In this document: positions 62,453 to 64,000 of the stretch, piece by piece
Position numbering within the stretch: the first letter of the stretch is position 1
Layout of the letters: the number at the start of each line of letters is the position of its first letter
NCBI RefSeq assembly: GCF_006385255.1
Contig: NZ_VFJE01000052.1
Location: forward strand, 124,001-188,000
DNA: 64,000 nucleotides
Direction: 5' to 3'
From: Flavobacterium microcysteis
Lineage (GTDB): Bacteria > Bacteroidota > Bacteroidia > Flavobacteriales > Flavobacteriaceae
Notes under the pieces: generated by a model
Seen by the model: the letters and a program-made list of their open reading frames with translations, nothing else
Databases searched by the model: none
What the model was told of the DNA's origin: nothing
Translations under genes and position numbers: made by a program

Positions 62453-64000
62453 TTACATTTTTTCATTCTGCATCAATTCCTTGATGTATTTGACAGGAGC
62501 GCTACCATAACTTAAGAATTTTTCATGAAAATGTTTCAGGTTAAAACTCTTACCTTGCTGTTTTTTCAACTGCTCTCTAAAATCATAGATTTCTGTATAG
62601 CCTGTAAAATAAGAACAAAGTTGTACTTGTGATAATGTTACGCGTTTCCACTTCCCTTCTGCTTCTGCATCCTGCTGGAATGCTTCTTTGGTCAATAGGT
62701 TAATACCTTCTTCTTTTGACATATTTCGGGTGTGTACGCTATTGTCCAAAATAGTATTACAGATTGTTCTCAGATTCCATTTATAATACATCAGCCACAT
62801 TTCATCAGAATTCTTATAGCCGCTTTCCAACATCATTCTTTCTGTGTACACAGCCCAACCTTCGATCATTGCGCCATTTCCTAAAATAGCCTTGATAATA
62901 CTTGGCGATTGGTTGCTGTAAACCAATTGGGTATAATGTCCCGGAATGGCTTCGTGGATGTTTAATATCTGCAAAATATAATTATTGTATTCTCTCAGAT
63001 AGCTTTCCGCATCGGCTGCAGACCATCCAGAAAGGCTTCCTACGTTATAATAAGTATTGCCGTTTTTGTCATAAGGACCCGGTGCTGAAATTGAAGCTCC
63101 GGCTACACCCGCCATATAATCTGGTTCTTTTCGCACAACCAACGGTTTTGATGGATCAATATAAATAAGGTCTTTTGCTTTGACATAGGCTGTCAATTCC
63201 GGAATCTGTTTTTCAATTTCAGACTGGAATTTGTCAGGTGTTGTATGCTGTAATGAAATTTTGTCGATTACCTGCTTGATTAGTGTCAACTTATCGGCTG
63301 GTTTAGGCGCATTGCCTAAATATTTGCTCCAAAGTTTGTCGGCCAACACAAACATCTTGTCATGCAATTCTTTTTTTTGGCTTATTGCTTTCTGATAAAT
63401 CTGCTCGGCATTGTAGCCCGACTGAATATCAAAGTCAAATTTCTTAGCATATAGTTCTTTTCCAAGTCGGAAAGAGCGAGGCGTTTTATTATCTAATTTT
63501 TGCAACCAGGCCGCATAGTCCTGAATCGCTTTTACAGATGTTTTTGCCTTGCCAAGAATAGCTTCTTTTTCTTCTTTGCTTAATTTACTTTTTTCTACAG
63601 CTGCCATAAGATCGGTTTCAAAAACAGAAATACCGCCTAAATTCTGTGCAATTGCCAGTTGTGTATGTTCAACTGTAGGGTTTTTGATATTCTTTTTGGC
63701 CGCTTCATAATAAGCCGGAATATTATCCATTTTCAGGCTGATATTTTTTAAGCGTACTTCAAGCGAGTCATAATTCCCATTTAGCATTTCTGCAAAAGAA
63801 CTACTCACATTATAACCAGAAGGATCCCATTCGTCTGATTTTACTTCCTTGATATTAAAAGTAATAGATTCCAGAAGGTTTTTAATCATCTGATAATCCG
63901 TCTTGTTATTATCCGACAGATTTTCTAAAGAATATTTTTTTAAGGAATCGAGCTGGACAGAGGAAAACTGCAACTGTTTTTGCTCATAAGCATCATCAGG
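62453..64000 (-). CDS. DUF885 metallopeptidase-like protein, N-terminus cut by the window
   Basis: The frame runs open to the window edge at 64000, so the start and probably a signal peptide are outside; at least 515 aa are visible. The zinc motif IHEAIPGHYTQL is the DUF885 HExxPGH signature. EGWAVYTERMMLE follows, a conserved block that may supply the third ligand. The family holds dipeptidyl-type carboxypeptidase-like zinc enzymes of uncertain substrate, usually lipoproteins or periplasmic in Bacteroidetes. Convergent to the MscS channel gene. Confidence 0.9.
   Translation of the reverse strand, partial: PDDAYEQKQLQFSSVQLDSLKKYSLENLSDNNKTDYQMIKNLLESITFNIKEVKSDEWDPSGYNVSSSFAEMLNGNYDSLEVRLKNISLKMDNIPAYYEAAKKNIKNPTVEHTQLAIAQNLGGISVFETDLMAAVEKSKLSKEEKEAILGKAKTSVKAIQDYAAWLQKLDNKTPRSFRLGKELYAKKFDFDIQSGYNAEQIYQKAISQKKELHDKMFVLADKLWSKYLGNAPKPADKLTLIKQVIDKISLQHTTPDKFQSEIEKQIPELTAYVKAKDLIYIDPSKPLVVRKEPDYMAGVAGASISAPGPYDKNGNTYYNVGSLSGWSAADAESYLREYNNYILQILNIHEAIPGHYTQLVYSNQSPSIIKAILGNGAMIEGWAVYTERMMLESGYKNSDEMWLMYYKWNLRTICNTILDNSVHTRNMSKEEGINLLTKEAFQQDAEAEGKWKRVTLSQVQLCSYFTGYTEIYDFREQLKKQQGKSFNLKHFHEKFLSYGSAPVKYIKELMQNEKM

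Overview
The window comes from a Flavobacteriaceae genome, most likely Flavobacterium or a close relative. The signs are low GC, promoter boxes of the Bacteroidetes type (TAnnTTTG near -7), a secreted protein with a type IX secretion (T9SS) C-terminal sorting domain, and many families typical of this group: TPR-AraC regulators, AraC regulators with membrane N-termini, DUF4421, DUF2147, HYC_CC_PP-like and DUF3347. I see no rRNA, tRNA or CRISPR array. Both end genes are cut by the window.

Layout. 0-6 kb: end of a DUF294-type protein, a DnaQ-like exonuclease lacking one catalytic Asp, an NtrB/NtrC-like two-component pair, then a small Cys-rich protein and glutamate dehydrogenase behind a candidate sigma-54 promoter, and two small followers. 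6-16 kb: a luciferase-like flavoenzyme, azoreductase divergent from an HxlR/DUF24 regulator with a duplicated operator, a two-gene membrane/secreted unit, a SIMPL-like protein, acetyl-CoA synthetase, a ClC chloride transporter overlapping an HPP protein, and DUF2147 plus an outer-membrane barrel. 16.8-26 kb: an AT-rich accessory stretch with an unrecognised three-gene operon (secreted protein, membrane protein, secreted HExxH metallopeptidase), a membrane LuxR-like regulator, a TPR-AraC regulator, a histidine kinase with an unusual surface-protein-like N-terminus, and two orphan membrane-anchored proteins. 26-38.7 kb: two SDR proteins, two paralogous membrane AraC regulators, a patatin-like lipase, a glycerophosphodiesterase, a large LRR T9SS protein, DUF4421, DUF2200 and a META-domain protein.

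38.9-50.8 kb is the most interesting part: a one-strand catabolic cluster for an aromatic acid. It holds a flavin reductase-like protein, a fused FAD monooxygenase/Old Yellow Enzyme, an aryl-CoA ligase of 2-aminobenzoate type, a membrane-anchored FMN glutamate-synthase-like protein, a hot-dog thioesterase, a nitrilase-superfamily enzyme, gentisate 1,2-dioxygenase, a fumarylacetoacetase-family hydrolase and a maleate isomerase. Read together these suggest activation to a CoA thioester, 5-hydroxylation, CoA release, ring cleavage, hydrolysis to pyruvate plus maleate (or maleamate) and isomerisation to fumarate. The cluster is interrupted by a RAYT transposase with REP-like palindromes, a four-helix-bundle gene flanked by repeats, and AT-rich spacer repeats.

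50.9-64 kb: a 38-residue membrane protein, an SDR, a thioredoxin-like protein, a copper-resistance operon (Cys-rich protein, HMA-DUF3347 lipoprotein, multicopper oxidase with a CopB-like C-terminus), a SusB-type GH97 alpha-glucosidase, AIM24-like and DUF2750 proteins, a large MscS-type channel and a truncated DUF885 metallopeptidase. All functional statements rest on motifs and remembered family features; no search was run.
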